Assembly (NCBI GenBank): GCA_030427525.1
Contig: JAUIBD010000005.1
Span: forward strand, 1 to 52,258
Reading direction: 5' to 3'
DNA: 52,258 nucleotides
From: a bacterium
GTDB taxonomy: Bacteria; Patescibacteriota; Saccharimonadia; Saccharimonadales; Saccharimonadaceae
The position numbers and the translations under genes are program-made. Position 1 is the first letter of the stretch, and each line of letters begins with the position of its first letter. Of this stretch, positions 15,320-24,342 are shown piece by piece. Under the pieces are notes generated by a model. It did not search any database and was not told where the DNA came from. It worked only from the letters and a program-made list of their open reading frames with translations.

Positions 15320-15904
15320 ATGCGACCCGGCTTGCTGGATCGAACTCAAATTGTAGCAGCCGTCTGCGTCAATGCTCTAGTGGCATTGATGCTGACGGCT
15401 GTTTTGTGGCAGGTCCCGTCGGTTACGTACGCCGCACCGATTCGCGCTGTAGCCCAAAAACAGAAATTTATTCCAACCGTCGGCACACCGTCAATGTTGC
15501 GCATTAGTTCTGTGGGTATACAGCTTGCCGTTGTAGAGGGTGATTACCAGGCAAAAACAAATAGCTGGACACTTAGCGACAATGATGCAATGCATGCAAC
15601 CAGTACTGTACCGCTGAACGATTCAAATGGCACGACACTACTATATGGTCACGGCACCGCCGCTGTATTTGCAAATTTAGTGATGTTAAAAAAAGGTGAC
15701 ATAGCAAATGTGCAGGCACGAAGTGGCGATACCTACATCTACCGATATGTACAAAAACGTGATGTTTTGCCTGACGATACCAGCGTGTTTCAAGTGACGG
15801 GTAAACCAAAACTGGTACTTCAGACGTGTTCGGGCCCTTGGGATTCACAACGCTCACTGTATACATTCGAATTTGTGAAGGTGAATCATGAACGAGTTAG
15901 TTAA
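15320..15904 (+). CDS. Sortase family transpeptidase
   Basis: A 194-residue sortase with one N-terminal membrane helix (about residues 10-38) and an extracellular beta-barrel domain. The catalytic triad is visible: His111 in LLYGHGTAAVF, Cys170 in LQTCSGPW and Arg178 in SQRSLYTF. The C-terminal part is compact, nearer to class D/E/F sortases than to class A or B. It would cleave the sorting motif of the neighbouring secreted protein and attach it to the envelope. Its 3' end overlaps the next gene by 17 bases, so the three genes are coupled. Confidence 0.85.
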   Translation: MRPGLLDRTQIVAAVCVNALVALMLTAVLWQVPSVTYAAPIRAVAQKQKFIPTVGTPSMLRISSVGIQLAVVEGDYQAKTNSWTLSDNDAMHATSTVPLNDSNGTTLLYGHGTAAVFANLVMLKKGDIANVQARSGDTYIYRYVQKRDVLPDDTSVFQVTGKPKLVLQTCSGPWDSQRSLYTFEFVKVNHERVS

Positions 15905-16832
15905 TGGCCTGCTGCAACAAGGCATGCTATTTTCTGCGGTAATTATTTGTCTAGTAGTGCTAGCAGCAAGTCTACATGAAATAGAAACAACGCTAACAAG
16001 TGGTAACACGAAAAATAAACGTGCAAAACGTAAACATATTACGGTCATTATTGAAGCTCGTACGGCTTCAACCACAGAAGTCGTGAAAACGATAGATTCT
16101 CTAAAAGCGAATCGCTACAGGTGGTACGACATTGTGGTAATAGCAGCTCGGGGTACAACACTACCGAATGTTCGTATCTACCAGCCAGCACCAACCACTA
16201 AAAAGGTGAAAATACTGAAATATGCCTACAGCCGCAGTCGAAAAGGCGAGTATGTGGTGTATCTAAACGGAGGCGGTGAAGTCTTGTCTACTCTACTACA
16301 AGACCTAAATCGTACATTCCACTTTTCTAAAAAAACAAATACGGTTGCGCTGCAATCAAATCTACCGGCAAGCAGCCTAGAGCACTACCACCACATTATA
16401 GCGACGACATTTTTACATTTAGTACAAGGCGCTTTTGCCTTATTCGGTGTCGTGCCACGTTCCTTGGCTGCAAATTACGCCGTACGAAGTTACGCTAGCA
16501 AACGCAGACACGCAGTTATTATGCAAAATGCATTCACGAAAAATGCACACTCTTACACAAAGTTCGGATGGTTTGTGAGTATGGCATACCTATTAGCAGT
16601 CGTAGTCGTGGTCGCAAGCTATCTATTTTGGCAGGCAACTGCGCAGCTTGTAGCGCTGACTCTTTTCATGGCAGTGGTTTCCATAATTTTCGGTATTTTA
16701 CAGCAAAACCGTGCGCGCCGAATGTTATTACTATTTTCGCCAAGTGCTATATTTGCTCTCTTCGCAGCTATTCTTATAGGAATAGCTCAACAGGTATCTC
16801 CCATTACGCCAGCAACTAGAAAGGAAAAGTAG
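15888..16832 (+). CDS. Membrane protein with degenerate GT2-like glycosyltransferase domain
   Basis: A 314-residue protein: N-terminal membrane helix (about 8-28), a cytoplasmic domain (about 48-190), then three or four C-terminal helices (from about 228). The central domain follows the GT-A path of family 2 glycosyltransferases: HITVIIEARTASTTEVVKTI, DIVVIAARG, KYAYSRSRKGEYVVYLNGGG. Where active enzymes have Asp-x-Asp this one has NGGGE (127-131), and no QxxRW motif is seen, so it is probably catalytically inactive or very divergent. Overlap with the sortase gene ties it to surface-protein anchoring, perhaps as a scaffold or lipid-linked sugar binder. The GT2 relation is by eye only. Confidence 0.55.
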   Translation: MNELVNGLLQQGMLFSAVIICLVVLAASLHEIETTLTSGNTKNKRAKRKHITVIIEARTASTTEVVKTIDSLKANRYRWYDIVVIAARGTTLPNVRIYQPAPTTKKVKILKYAYSRSRKGEYVVYLNGGGEVLSTLLQDLNRTFHFSKKTNTVALQSNLPASSLEHYHHIIATTFLHLVQGAFALFGVVPRSLAANYAVRSYASKRRHAVIMQNAFTKNAHSYTKFGWFVSMAYLLAVVVVVASYLFWQATAQLVALTLFMAVVSIIFGILQQNRARRMLLLFSPSAIFALFAAILIGIAQQVSPITPATRKEK

Positions 16833-16873
16833 TTTTTCATTTTAGACATTCTCGATTATCATGAATAGAGTAT

Positions 16874-18157
16874 ATGTTTAAACAATTTGTCCAAAAATAT
16901 CTAGAAAACCAAGTACAAGCGTATTTTAAAGCCCATCCCGATGTAAAGCTGGTAGCTGTAGGTGGAAGTGTCGGAAAAACCAGTACCAAAACTGCTATCG
17001 CAACGGTACTGAGTGGCCAATTTCGTGTGCGCATGGCTGAAGGTAACTTAAACACGCACATGAGCGTGCCGGTAAGTATTTTAGGTATTGAATACCCAGA
17101 AAATATACGTAGTATTGGCGCTTGGCTGGCGGTGTTTAGGGCAGCTAGGAAGCGAGTAAAACAGCCCAGTGACGTCGATGTGATAGTACAAGAACTCGGT
17201 ACCGATCGTATAGGTGAAATGGCGCATTTTGGTACATATTTGCAGCCCGATATTGGTGTAGTGACGGCCGTTGCGCCAGAACATATGGAGTATTTTAAAA
17301 CGTTAGATACTGTTGCCGAAGAAGAAATGAGTCTGGCAAATTACAGCAAAAAAGCAATTCTAAACCGCGACATGATAGACAGTAAATATGCCGAAGATTT
17401 GACCAATGCAAGTATGGTGACCTACGGTCGTACCAGTGCCGCTGAATATCGAATAGAAACAGAAGATTTCAGCCTAGACTACGGCTTTAGGGCGAACTTG
17501 ATTGCACCAAACTTCAAAGAACCCAAAGCAACCTATGTGCGTGTGGTAGGCGAGCATAGCCTATTGCCGCCAACTGCTGCGCTTGCCGTTGCGGGTGAAC
17601 TCGGCATGAATGAAGATAAGATTGCTGAAGCAGTCGAAGACATCATACCTGTAAAGGGACGCATGAATGTGCTTCGTGGGGTCAAAGATTCAGTACTAAT
17701 TGACGACACGTACAATTCTAGCCCAGATTCTGCTGCGGCTGCGCTACAAACGCTATATAGCTTTGATGCGCCACAGCGCATCGCGATATTAGGTAGTATG
17801 AATGAGTTAGGTGAACTAGCGGAAACAGCGCACGAAACTTTGGGCGAACTATGTGACCCTGGTCTGCTGGCATGGGTAGTAACCGTAGGCGAAGATGCTG
17901 AAAAATATCTAGCACCTGCTGCTAAAGCTCGCGGTTGCCAAGTGAAATCATTTTCAAATGCTATCGATGCAGGTGGGTTTGTAAACGGAGTATTGGAGGA
18001 AAAAGCGGTAGTACTAGCGAAAGGTTCACAGGGTGGAATTTACTTGGAAGAAGCCTTGAAAATATTGCTTCATGAAACGCACGAAGACCACGAGCTGGTG
18101 CGCCAATCTGCCGCGTGGCAAAAAATAAAGCAAGATTTCTTCAACAGCGTTCATTAG
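16874..18157 (+). CDS. murF: MurF-like UDP-MurNAc-tripeptide D-Ala-D-Ala ligase
   Basis: A 427-residue Mur ligase. The ATP-binding loop GGSVGKTSTKTAIATVL (about residues 30-46), the substrate-loop region EGNLNTHMSVP, the AVAPEHMEYF segment and the C-terminal DDTYNSSPDSAAAAL and AKGSQGGIYLEEAL motifs match MurF. The usual N-terminal UDP-binding domain is nearly absent, so the protein is shorter at that end than the Escherichia coli enzyme (452). It adds D-Ala-D-Ala to the peptidoglycan precursor. It lies 41 bases after the sortase operon, with no terminator between. Confidence 0.85.
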   Translation: MFKQFVQKYLENQVQAYFKAHPDVKLVAVGGSVGKTSTKTAIATVLSGQFRVRMAEGNLNTHMSVPVSILGIEYPENIRSIGAWLAVFRAARKRVKQPSDVDVIVQELGTDRIGEMAHFGTYLQPDIGVVTAVAPEHMEYFKTLDTVAEEEMSLANYSKKAILNRDMIDSKYAEDLTNASMVTYGRTSAAEYRIETEDFSLDYGFRANLIAPNFKEPKATYVRVVGEHSLLPPTAALAVAGELGMNEDKIAEAVEDIIPVKGRMNVLRGVKDSVLIDDTYNSSPDSAAAALQTLYSFDAPQRIAILGSMNELGELAETAHETLGELCDPGLLAWVVTVGEDAEKYLAPAAKARGCQVKSFSNAIDAGGFVNGVLEEKAVVLAKGSQGGIYLEEALKILLHETHEDHELVRQSAAWQKIKQDFFNSVH

Positions 18158-18202
18158 GTTCGCTTTTCTACCTCTAGAAACTCTGCTATACTACCCGTAG
18201 TT

Positions 18203-20650
18203 ATGAAACGTTTTACTCCAAGCGAGATTGAGCCCAAATGGCAAAAAATCTGGGCAGATGATGAGCGCTACCGTGCGCCAGATGAATCGGACAAGCCAAA
18301 ATACTATGTGACTGGCATGTTCCCATACCCTAGTGGTGCTGGTATGCACACGGGGCATTTTTTCGAGCATTCAATTGTTGACGCTGTGGCACGGTACAAG
18401 CGAGCAACAGGCCATAACGTGATGTACCCCATGGGCTGGGATGCGTTTGGTTTACCGGCTGAAAACTATGCGATAAAAACCGGCACAGCCCCAGCTGTTT
18501 CGACCGAGCAAAACATCGCCAACTTTACCAACCAGCTACAACGCGTCGGTGCCAGCATCGACTGGTCGCGCGAAATCACCACTAGTCACCCAGACTATTA
18601 CCGCTGGACACAATGGGTATTCACGAAATTTTACGAGCGTGGCTTGGCCTACCAAAAGGAAGCTAGCCAATGGTGGTGCCCGGTAGATAAAACCGTGCTA
18701 GCGAACGAACAGGTAGAGGACGGCAAATGCTGGCGTTGTGGCAGTGAAGTCGAAAAGAAATCTATGAAACAGTGGTTTTTCAAAATTACCGACTACGCTG
18801 ATGCGCTGCTAGAAGAAACGCCAGCTCTGAACTGGCCAGAGAAAATTAAAACCGCGCAAACTAATTGGATCGGAAAGTCAGACGGTATTATTTACAAGAA
18901 TAAAGTCCGCGACACTGATCTCGAGATTGAATCATTTTCTGCACACTTTGAAGCATTTACAGCGAATACATTTGTAGTCATTGCGCCCGATCATCCATTT
19001 CTGCCAGCGCTAGTTGATGGTGTAGATAATGCAGATGAAATATTGGCTGCGGCAAAAGAAATGGTTATAAAACGTGACTCAGAAGGTCCCGGTAGCCTGG
19101 CAAATGTTGAAGGCATATTTACTGGCCGCAATGCGATCGATATTTTTGGTGATGAAGACTTGCCGATTTGGATAGCGAACTATGCATTGGCAGACTATGG
19201 AACCGGAATTGTACTGTGTTCGGCACACGACGAACGTGACTTTGAATTTGCTCAAAAATACGGCATTCGCTTGAAACCTACCATGGTACCAATCGATCCG
19301 ATTGAAGCCGAAAAAGTAAAAAACCTGGAGTACTGCTTTACCGACATGGCCGATGGCGTACTAATAGAACCAAAAGCCTTTGAGGGAAAGATTGCGGGCA
19401 GTCATCGCCAAGAAATTGTGAAATATCTCGAACACGAAGGCTACGCCACCTCAACTATCAAGTACAAAATGCGTGACTGGCTAATTAGTCGTCAACGCTA
19501 TTGGGGCGCACCGATTCCAGTGATTCACTGTGAAAAAGACGGCGCCGTGACCGTTCCTGAAAAAGATTTGCCGGTACTTCTACCAGAAGTTGAAGATTAC
19601 GAACCAAAAGGCGAAAGTGTACTTGCTAGTCAGCACGAGTGGGTAAACACAACATGCCCTACTTGTGGCGGGCCTGCCAAGCGCGAAACCGACACTATGG
19701 ACGGCTACGCCTGCAGCAGCTGGTACTTGCTACGCTATACCGATCCGCAGAACGACCAAGCAGCCTGGGCGCCAGAAAAAGCCAAGTATTGGACACCAAT
19801 CGATATGTACGTGGGTGGCGACCACGCAGTAGCGCACCTGCTGTATGTGCGATTCTGGAACCACGTATTTTACGACATGGGCCTGGTGCCAACCAAAGAA
19901 CCGGTCGGCCAACTGGTGTATCACGGTCTAATTCAGGCAGAAGACGGCCGCAAAATGAGCAAGAGCCTGGGCAACGTAGTTGACCCGCTTGAAGTCATCG
20001 ATGCCGGCTATGGTGCAGATGCACTGCGTACATTCGAACTATTCCTCGGGCCAATAAACGAGAATAGTAACTGGAGCAGCAAAGGCATTGCGGGCGTCCA
20101 CCGTTTCCTCAACCGCGTCTGGACGATTACGCAGGAGTACATGGAAGCCGAAAAAGGTGACGGCGAAAATACAGAACTAACCGCTTTGCAACACAAGACA
20201 ATCAAGAAAGTTACCCGAGATATTGAACGACTCAGCTTTAACACCGCCATTGCAGCGTTAATGGAATACGTGAACGATCTGTACAAGCTAAAAACTAGTG
20301 GATTTAGTAATGAATGGCAAGCACCGATTGAAAGTCTGGTACAGATGGTGCAGCCCTTTGCACCGCATCTTGCTGCAGAGCTATGGCAGCAACTCGGCCA
20401 CGACGGTCAGTTGGATTTTGAGGCATGGCCAACCTGGGACGAAGCACGGACAGTGGCAGACACCATCACGGTAGTTGTGCAGGTAAACGGCAAAGTGCGC
20501 GCCAAGCTAGAGGTCGCGGCAGATGCCAGTGAAGACAGCGTGAAAGAAGCTGCGCTGGCGGAAGAAAACGTGCAGAAATTCATTGGCGATAAAAAACCGA
20601 CCAAGGTGATATACGTCCCTGGTAGATTAGTCAGTGTAGTCGTGAAGTAA
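18203..20650 (+). CDS. leuS: Leucyl-tRNA synthetase
   Basis: An 815-residue class I synthetase of normal length. It has the HIGH-type motif MHTGHF, two Cys pairs of the zinc insert (CPVDK and CWRCG), the editing domain (IWIANYALADYGTGIVLCSAHDERD, split around residue 340), the DYEPKGESVLA region and the KMSKS motif GRKMSKSLGN. It charges tRNA-Leu. TATACT at 18187-18192 lies ten bases before the ATG with no Shine-Dalgarno sequence, so the leader would be only a few bases long. It starts a run of translation and RNA-processing genes. Confidence 0.97.
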   Translation: MKRFTPSEIEPKWQKIWADDERYRAPDESDKPKYYVTGMFPYPSGAGMHTGHFFEHSIVDAVARYKRATGHNVMYPMGWDAFGLPAENYAIKTGTAPAVSTEQNIANFTNQLQRVGASIDWSREITTSHPDYYRWTQWVFTKFYERGLAYQKEASQWWCPVDKTVLANEQVEDGKCWRCGSEVEKKSMKQWFFKITDYADALLEETPALNWPEKIKTAQTNWIGKSDGIIYKNKVRDTDLEIESFSAHFEAFTANTFVVIAPDHPFLPALVDGVDNADEILAAAKEMVIKRDSEGPGSLANVEGIFTGRNAIDIFGDEDLPIWIANYALADYGTGIVLCSAHDERDFEFAQKYGIRLKPTMVPIDPIEAEKVKNLEYCFTDMADGVLIEPKAFEGKIAGSHRQEIVKYLEHEGYATSTIKYKMRDWLISRQRYWGAPIPVIHCEKDGAVTVPEKDLPVLLPEVEDYEPKGESVLASQHEWVNTTCPTCGGPAKRETDTMDGYACSSWYLLRYTDPQNDQAAWAPEKAKYWTPIDMYVGGDHAVAHLLYVRFWNHVFYDMGLVPTKEPVGQLVYHGLIQAEDGRKMSKSLGNVVDPLEVIDAGYGADALRTFELFLGPINENSNWSSKGIAGVHRFLNRVWTITQEYMEAEKGDGENTELTALQHKTIKKVTRDIERLSFNTAIAALMEYVNDLYKLKTSGFSNEWQAPIESLVQMVQPFAPHLAAELWQQLGHDGQLDFEAWPTWDEARTVADTITVVVQVNGKVRAKLEVAADASEDSVKEAALAEENVQKFIGDKKPTKVIYVPGRLVSVVVK

Positions 20651-20702
20651 ACGACCCTATCTTCTAATTATATCACAAAATATATAAAAAGTCAATGTTC
20701 TA

Positions 20703-20731
20703 TTGAGTAAACAAGTATTTTTCGCTATAAT
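20703..20731 (+). promoter_or_regulatory. Promoter of rpmF
   Basis: TTGAGT (20703-20708), 17-base spacer, TATAAT (20726-20731). A 40-base leader follows, ending in AAAAGGAG ten bases before the ATG. This is a conventional leadered promoter, unlike many neighbours. Confidence 0.75.
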
Positions 20732-20772
20732 AAGCAACAAGTTTATATCAACCTGAAAAGGAGAACATTACA

Positions 20773-20919
20773 ATGGGACAGCCCAAAAAGCAAACCAGTA
20801 TGCGAAAAACTGGTCTACGCCGTAGCCATTTACGCCTGAAATTGGCTCGTATGGTCAACGCTAAATCACCAGTAAAAGTTCACACTACCAAGCGTGAAAC
20901 TGGCAAGAAAACAGCCTAA
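20773..20919 (+). CDS. rpmF: Ribosomal protein bL32
   Basis: A 48-residue basic protein beginning GQPKKQTSMRKTGLRRSHLR, which matches the N-terminal half of bL32 (PKxxTSxxRxxxRRSH). It lacks the four-cysteine zinc ribbon of some bL32 proteins, giving the zinc-free type. A strong AAGGAG lies upstream. It is a structural protein of the large ribosomal subunit. bL32 beside nusB fits a translation gene cluster. Confidence 0.88.
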   Translation: MGQPKKQTSMRKTGLRRSHLRLKLARMVNAKSPVKVHTTKRETGKKTA

Positions 20920-20970
20920 CCCTAGGCTTCTATCAGGGTGGATTTAACATAATAACGAAAGAACCAAACC

Positions 20971-21429
20971 ATGGCTTCTAACCGACATCTAGGAAGAATC
21001 GTTGCCTTACAATCGCTGTACGAATTCGAGTTTCGACAGCAAGCAAATGATGCTGATGTTGATGTAAAAGATATTCTAGAGCGCAATGTTGATCGCTATA
21101 AAGAGGCGATTGAAGACCGCGGATTTGTGGAAGAGCTAGTAAGTGGCGTGCTAAAACAGCAGGCCAAGCTAGACGAACAGCTGCAACCGCTTGCACCTGG
21201 CTGGCCACTTGATCAGATTGCCCGTATCGACCGCAATGTTTTGCGCATGGGGCTCTACGAACTGCTGCATTGTCAGAAAACTGTGCCGCCAAAGGTCGCC
21301 ATCAATGAAGCTGTCGAATTAGCAAAAGCGTTTGGTTCTGATAACTCAAGCAAATTCATAAACGGTGTATTAGGCACCGCATATCGAACGCTTGTGGAGG
21401 AATCAGCCGATGCAGCCGCCTCAGCTTGA
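20971..21429 (+). CDS. nusB: Transcription antitermination factor NusB
   Basis: A 152-residue all-helical protein with NusB signatures: [14 protein letters not shown] at the N-terminus, and near the C-terminus [46 protein letters not shown]. NusB binds boxA RNA with NusE (S10) and prevents premature termination in rRNA operons. The 3' end overlaps the start of the Nudix gene by 20 bases. Confidence 0.95.
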   Translation: MASNRHLGRIVALQSLYEFEFRQQANDADVDVKDILERNVDRYKEAIEDRGFVEELVSGVLKQQAKLDEQLQPLAPGWPLDQIARIDRNVLRMGLYELLHCQKTVPPKVAINEAVELAKAFGSDNSSKFINGVLGTAYRTLVEESADAAASA

Positions 21430-21907
21430 TAAGTTTAAGAAATACTTTGGAAAAGGCAAAAAACCTTCCATACAAGAAATAGTGCGCGAACCGACCGCAG
21501 GTGGGATTATTTACAGGCGCACAAAAAATGATGAAATTGAAATACTACTCATCCAAGACGCGAAAGACCGTTGGACAATACCAAAGGGCCACATAGAAGA
21601 AGGTGAAACTGCTGTAGCGACCGCACGTCGAGAGATTGGCGAGGAAGCCGGACTTACCGATGTGGACATGCTTGGGTGGCTAGGCAAGATTCACTTTCGC
21701 TACCGTCGCATGGATAAACTAGTGCTGATGACAACGCAGATCTACCTTGTACGGGCCAAAGGCGACACCAACTCAATTCAAAAAGAAGAGTGGATGAATG
21801 GTATTAAGTGGTTCAAATTCAATGACGCTCTCGATGCGATCGAGTATGAAGATATTGCTAAACTTATGCTAAAAGCAAAAACGAAAATTCGAGAGGAAAA
21901 GCTGTAG
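21410..21907 (+). CDS. Nudix hydrolase
   Basis: The start is ATG at 21410, nine bases after GGAGG inside the nusB end; the in-frame ATG at 21392 has no such site. The 165-residue protein has a perfect Nudix box, [20 protein letters not shown] followed by AG (about residues 60-81), and the preceding TAGGIIYRR and WTIPKGH strands. The PKGH form resembles diadenosine-polyphosphate or RNA-pyrophosphohydrolase relatives. It lies between nusB and rnc and overlaps rnc by one base, so a nucleotide or RNA 5'-end clean-up role is plausible but not shown. Confidence 0.9.
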   Translation: MQPPQLDKFKKYFGKGKKPSIQEIVREPTAGGIIYRRTKNDEIEILLIQDAKDRWTIPKGHIEEGETAVATARREIGEEAGLTDVDMLGWLGKIHFRYRRMDKLVLMTTQIYLVRAKGDTNSIQKEEWMNGIKWFKFNDALDAIEYEDIAKLMLKAKTKIREEKL

Positions 21908-22626
21908 TGTCTGGCATGCAAACCGCGCCGTACCAGGAATTTTCAAAGGAAAAACTCGGTTTTGAGTTCGATAATATTCAACTGCTGGTCACCGCCCTCA
22001 CTCATCGTAGTTATGTAAACGAGCATAAAAAAAGTGTTTCTGAACACAATGAACGTTTGGAGTTTCTGGGCGACGCAGTGCTAGAACTTGTCGTGACAGA
22101 TTATTTGTTTAACAATTTTTCTGAACCCGAAGGTACCCTAACAAGCTGGCGTGCTGCTCTTGTGCGTACCGAAAGTATTGGTGATGCTGGCGCAACATTA
22201 GGTTATGAACCGTTGGTTCGCATGAGCCGAGGCGAAAAGCAGGGTAGTGAACGTGCTCGCATTCAAATTCTCGCCAATGCATTCGAAGCGGTAATTGGCG
22301 CAATATACCTGGAAAAAGGCTATGCAGCAGCAGAAAAATTTATCACCGATACAATCATCGCAAAGCTCGATGGAATTTTAGAAGCTGGCAGCTGGCGTGA
22401 CCCGAAATCGCATTTGCAAGAGGTATCACAGCGCATTGATGGTGCGACACCTCAATATAAAGTGATTGAAGAAGACGGCCCAGACCACGACAAGGTGTTT
22501 ACACTAGGTGTATATGTCGGCACGAAACTCATGGGTAAGGGCGTTGGTCACTCAAAGCAAGTTGCTCAGCAACAAGCCGCTCGCGCTGCTCTGAAAAAAT
22601 ACGCCAAGCAAACAGGCGATGCCTAA
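21907..22626 (+). CDS. rnc: Ribonuclease III
   Basis: A 239-residue enzyme with the RNase III signature HNERLEFLGDAVLELVVTDY (metal-binding Glu and Asp), the second acidic site ANAFEAVIGAIYLEKG, and a C-terminal double-stranded RNA-binding domain (DPKSHLQEVSQ to GKGVGHSKQVAQQQAARAAL). It processes rRNA precursors and structured mRNAs. The start is GTG at 21907, overlapping the previous stop by one base, with GAGAGGA upstream; ATG at 21916 is an alternative. Confidence 0.96.
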   Translation: MSGMQTAPYQEFSKEKLGFEFDNIQLLVTALTHRSYVNEHKKSVSEHNERLEFLGDAVLELVVTDYLFNNFSEPEGTLTSWRAALVRTESIGDAGATLGYEPLVRMSRGEKQGSERARIQILANAFEAVIGAIYLEKGYAAAEKFITDTIIAKLDGILEAGSWRDPKSHLQEVSQRIDGATPQYKVIEEDGPDHDKVFTLGVYVGTKLMGKGVGHSKQVAQQQAARAALKKYAKQTGDA

Positions 22627-22638
22627 ATTCCTCTATCA

Positions 22639-22667
22639 TTGACATCAGAGGTGAAATAGAGTAGAAT
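22639..22667 (+). promoter_or_regulatory. Consensus promoter of rpsP
   Basis: A perfect -35 TTGACA (22639-22644), a 17-base spacer and TAGAAT (22662-22667) drive rpsP. The leader is about 45 bases and carries AAAGGAAG before the ATG. Confidence 0.8.
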
Positions 22668-22717
22668 CATACAGAAGTAACAAAATAACTTTAAGTTTTA
22701 AAAAGGAAGTTTTATTC

Positions 22718-23179
22718 ATGCTCGCAATTCGTTTGCAACGTCTAGGCCGTAAAGGCTACCCGGTTTATCGCATCGCCGTTCAAGAAGCGTGGCGCCACCC
22801 TAGCAGTGGTCGTGTAGTTGCCTATGTTGGTAGTTACAACCCTCACACCAAAGAATCAACTGTTCAAGCAGAACTGGCTCAAAAATACCTCGACAATGGT
22901 GCACAGCCAACTCCTCGTGTTGTAAAACTGCTAAAAGATGCAGGCGTAAAACTGCCTAACTGGGTGAAAGAATCAGCTAACGACAAGCAAAAGTCTGCTA
23001 AAAATGCCGAAAAACTTCGTAAGAATCAGCCCAAAGAAGAAGCTGCTGTAGAAGAAGTTCCAACTGAGGAAGAAGCTCCTACCGAGGAAGCGCCAGCCGC
23101 TGAAGCTGAAGAAGTTGCCACGTCAGAAGAACCTGCTCCTGCCGAAACCGAAGCAGACGCTCCTAGCGACGAAAAATAG
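22718..23179 (+). CDS. rpsP: Ribosomal protein bS16 with acidic C-terminal extension
   Basis: The first 80 residues are bS16 (MLAIRLQRLGRKGYPVYRIA, YVGSYNPHTKE, KYLDNGAQPTPRV). The remaining 70 form a lysine stretch and then a long Glu/Ala/Pro-rich tail (EEAPTEEAPAAEAEEV and onward) not present in typical bS16. It is a structural protein of the small subunit. The tail is low-complexity and strongly negative, so it must project from the ribosome. Confidence 0.95.
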   Translation: MLAIRLQRLGRKGYPVYRIAVQEAWRHPSSGRVVAYVGSYNPHTKESTVQAELAQKYLDNGAQPTPRVVKLLKDAGVKLPNWVKESANDKQKSAKNAEKLRKNQPKEEAAVEEVPTEEEAPTEEAPAAEAEEVATSEEPAPAETEADAPSDEK

Positions 23180-23206
23180 AATACCTCTGTATGCTACAAT
23201 GACTAC

Positions 23207-23746
23207 ATGCATAAGCGTTTTGTCGGCTTTACTGTAGTCGAACTACTGATAATCATTGTTATTATTGGCATTTTGGCGGCTATTGTTATCGTAGGCTACG
23301 GTTCTACAAAGTACACAGCAAACGACACTGCTGTTCAGCAAGATATCTCAAAGATAGCAGATGCTCTAAACGTCTACTATACAGACAGTGCCTCATATCC
23401 TATCAACCAAACACAGTTTCTAACTCTTACTTCTGCGACTATTTCACCTGATAATTATGCAAGTTCTGGTGCAAAGGCAATGTTGTACTGCGTCGACACA
23501 AACGCGTCGAATAATGGAAAATCTATGGCAGTGATTGCTAAAAGTCTTAGTGGTACGGTGTATTATGTGCGCGATGAAAAGCCAATCGCCGAATTTTCGG
23601 GGACATTCCCAAGTGGCAATACCACGACAGATTGCCAAGCGGCAAATAGTGCGATTACCACAGTGACAGCGGTGTGGATACACGATAATACCCGTGCAGA
23701 CTCCGCGGGCGTTTCGGCCGGCGGATGGCTAGTCAACGTATTGTAG
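23207..23746 (+). CDS. Type IV prepilin-like protein
   Basis: A 179-residue protein with a class III signal: basic leader MHKRFVG, then FTVVELLIIIVIIGILAAIVI, the N-methylation/assembly helix with the conserved Glu at +5. The globular part carries a pilin-like segment (VQQDISKIADALNVYYTDSASYP) and two pairs of cysteines. It would be processed by prepilin peptidase and built into a type IV pilus, which many Saccharibacteria use for motility and host attachment. TACAAT (23195-23200) six bases before the ATG, with no Shine-Dalgarno sequence, predicts a leaderless mRNA. Confidence 0.88.
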   Translation: MHKRFVGFTVVELLIIIVIIGILAAIVIVGYGSTKYTANDTAVQQDISKIADALNVYYTDSASYPINQTQFLTLTSATISPDNYASSGAKAMLYCVDTNASNNGKSMAVIAKSLSGTVYYVRDEKPIAEFSGTFPSGNTTTDCQAANSAITTVTAVWIHDNTRADSAGVSAGGWLVNVL

Positions 23747-23800
23747 CGTGGTATAATAAAGCTGTACGATACTTAGTGACCGAAAAACCGAGGAGGGCAT

Positions 23801-24217
23801 ATGTCGAGCATCGATCAGCAGTTTGTAGAATATATCGTAAAATCACTCGTTGGAAACCCCGACGATGTTAGCATAGAACGCACTATCGACGAGAAGGGCG
23901 TACTACTGACGCTCACCGTCAACCCTGAAGATCTAGGACGAGTAATTGGCAAGCGCGGCATGACCGCACAAAGCCTGCGCACGCTTTTGCGTGCACTTGG
24001 CACGAAAAACGATGCGCGTTACAACCTAAAAATTGTCAATAACGACGCCGACGCCGATAGCTACACAAGCACAAGCAGCAAACCTACTACGACATCAGAC
24101 GACGACTCAGACCAGCCTGTGGACGAATCTACAGATGAACCTGTGGAAAACGAAGAATCTGACCTCGCGAAAAATACTCGAAAAGAGCTTGCAGAGCTCG
24201 ATGACCTCGATATATAA
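23801..24217 (+). CDS. khpA: KH-domain RNA-binding protein KhpA with acidic tail
   Basis: A 138-residue protein. Residues 1-80 match KhpA/YlqC: QQFVEYIVKSLVGNPDDV, then the KH core GRVIGKRGMTAQSLRTLLRAL with its GKRG loop. The last 55 residues are a Ser/Thr/Asp/Glu-rich tail that typical KhpA (about 80 residues) lacks. KhpA pairs with KhpB in RNA binding and cell-growth control. GAGGAGGG directly before the ATG gives strong initiation. Its place between rpsP and trmD matches the conserved rpsP-khpA-trmD order of many bacteria, with a prepilin gene added. Confidence 0.9.
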   Translation: MSSIDQQFVEYIVKSLVGNPDDVSIERTIDEKGVLLTLTVNPEDLGRVIGKRGMTAQSLRTLLRALGTKNDARYNLKIVNNDADADSYTSTSSKPTTTSDDDSDQPVDESTDEPVENEESDLAKNTRKELAELDDLDI

Positions 24218-24296
24218 TAAGTCTAGTTCTGAAAACTGCGAGAACTAAAGCTCATGCGAGCAACTTTATAAGAGTTGAGAGCCTTATATGTCTAAG

Positions 24297-24320
24297 AAAC
24301 ACCCTTTCCGGGTGTTTTTT
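24297..24320 (+). terminator. Rho-independent terminator after khpA, overlapping the trmD promoter
   Basis: AAACACCC-TTTCC-GGGTGTTT plus a T-run forms a strong terminator. The trmD -10 box starts only nine bases later (24329), so the terminator occupies the -35 area of that promoter. No open frame fills 24218-24296. Confidence 0.9.
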
Positions 24321-24342
24321 GGTTGCTGTATAATAGCAACAG

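Noticed and set aside
24218-24296. Small structured RNA (for example SRP RNA) between khpA and the terminator
   Set aside because: No conserved SRP or other RNA core is visible; only a leader to the terminator.
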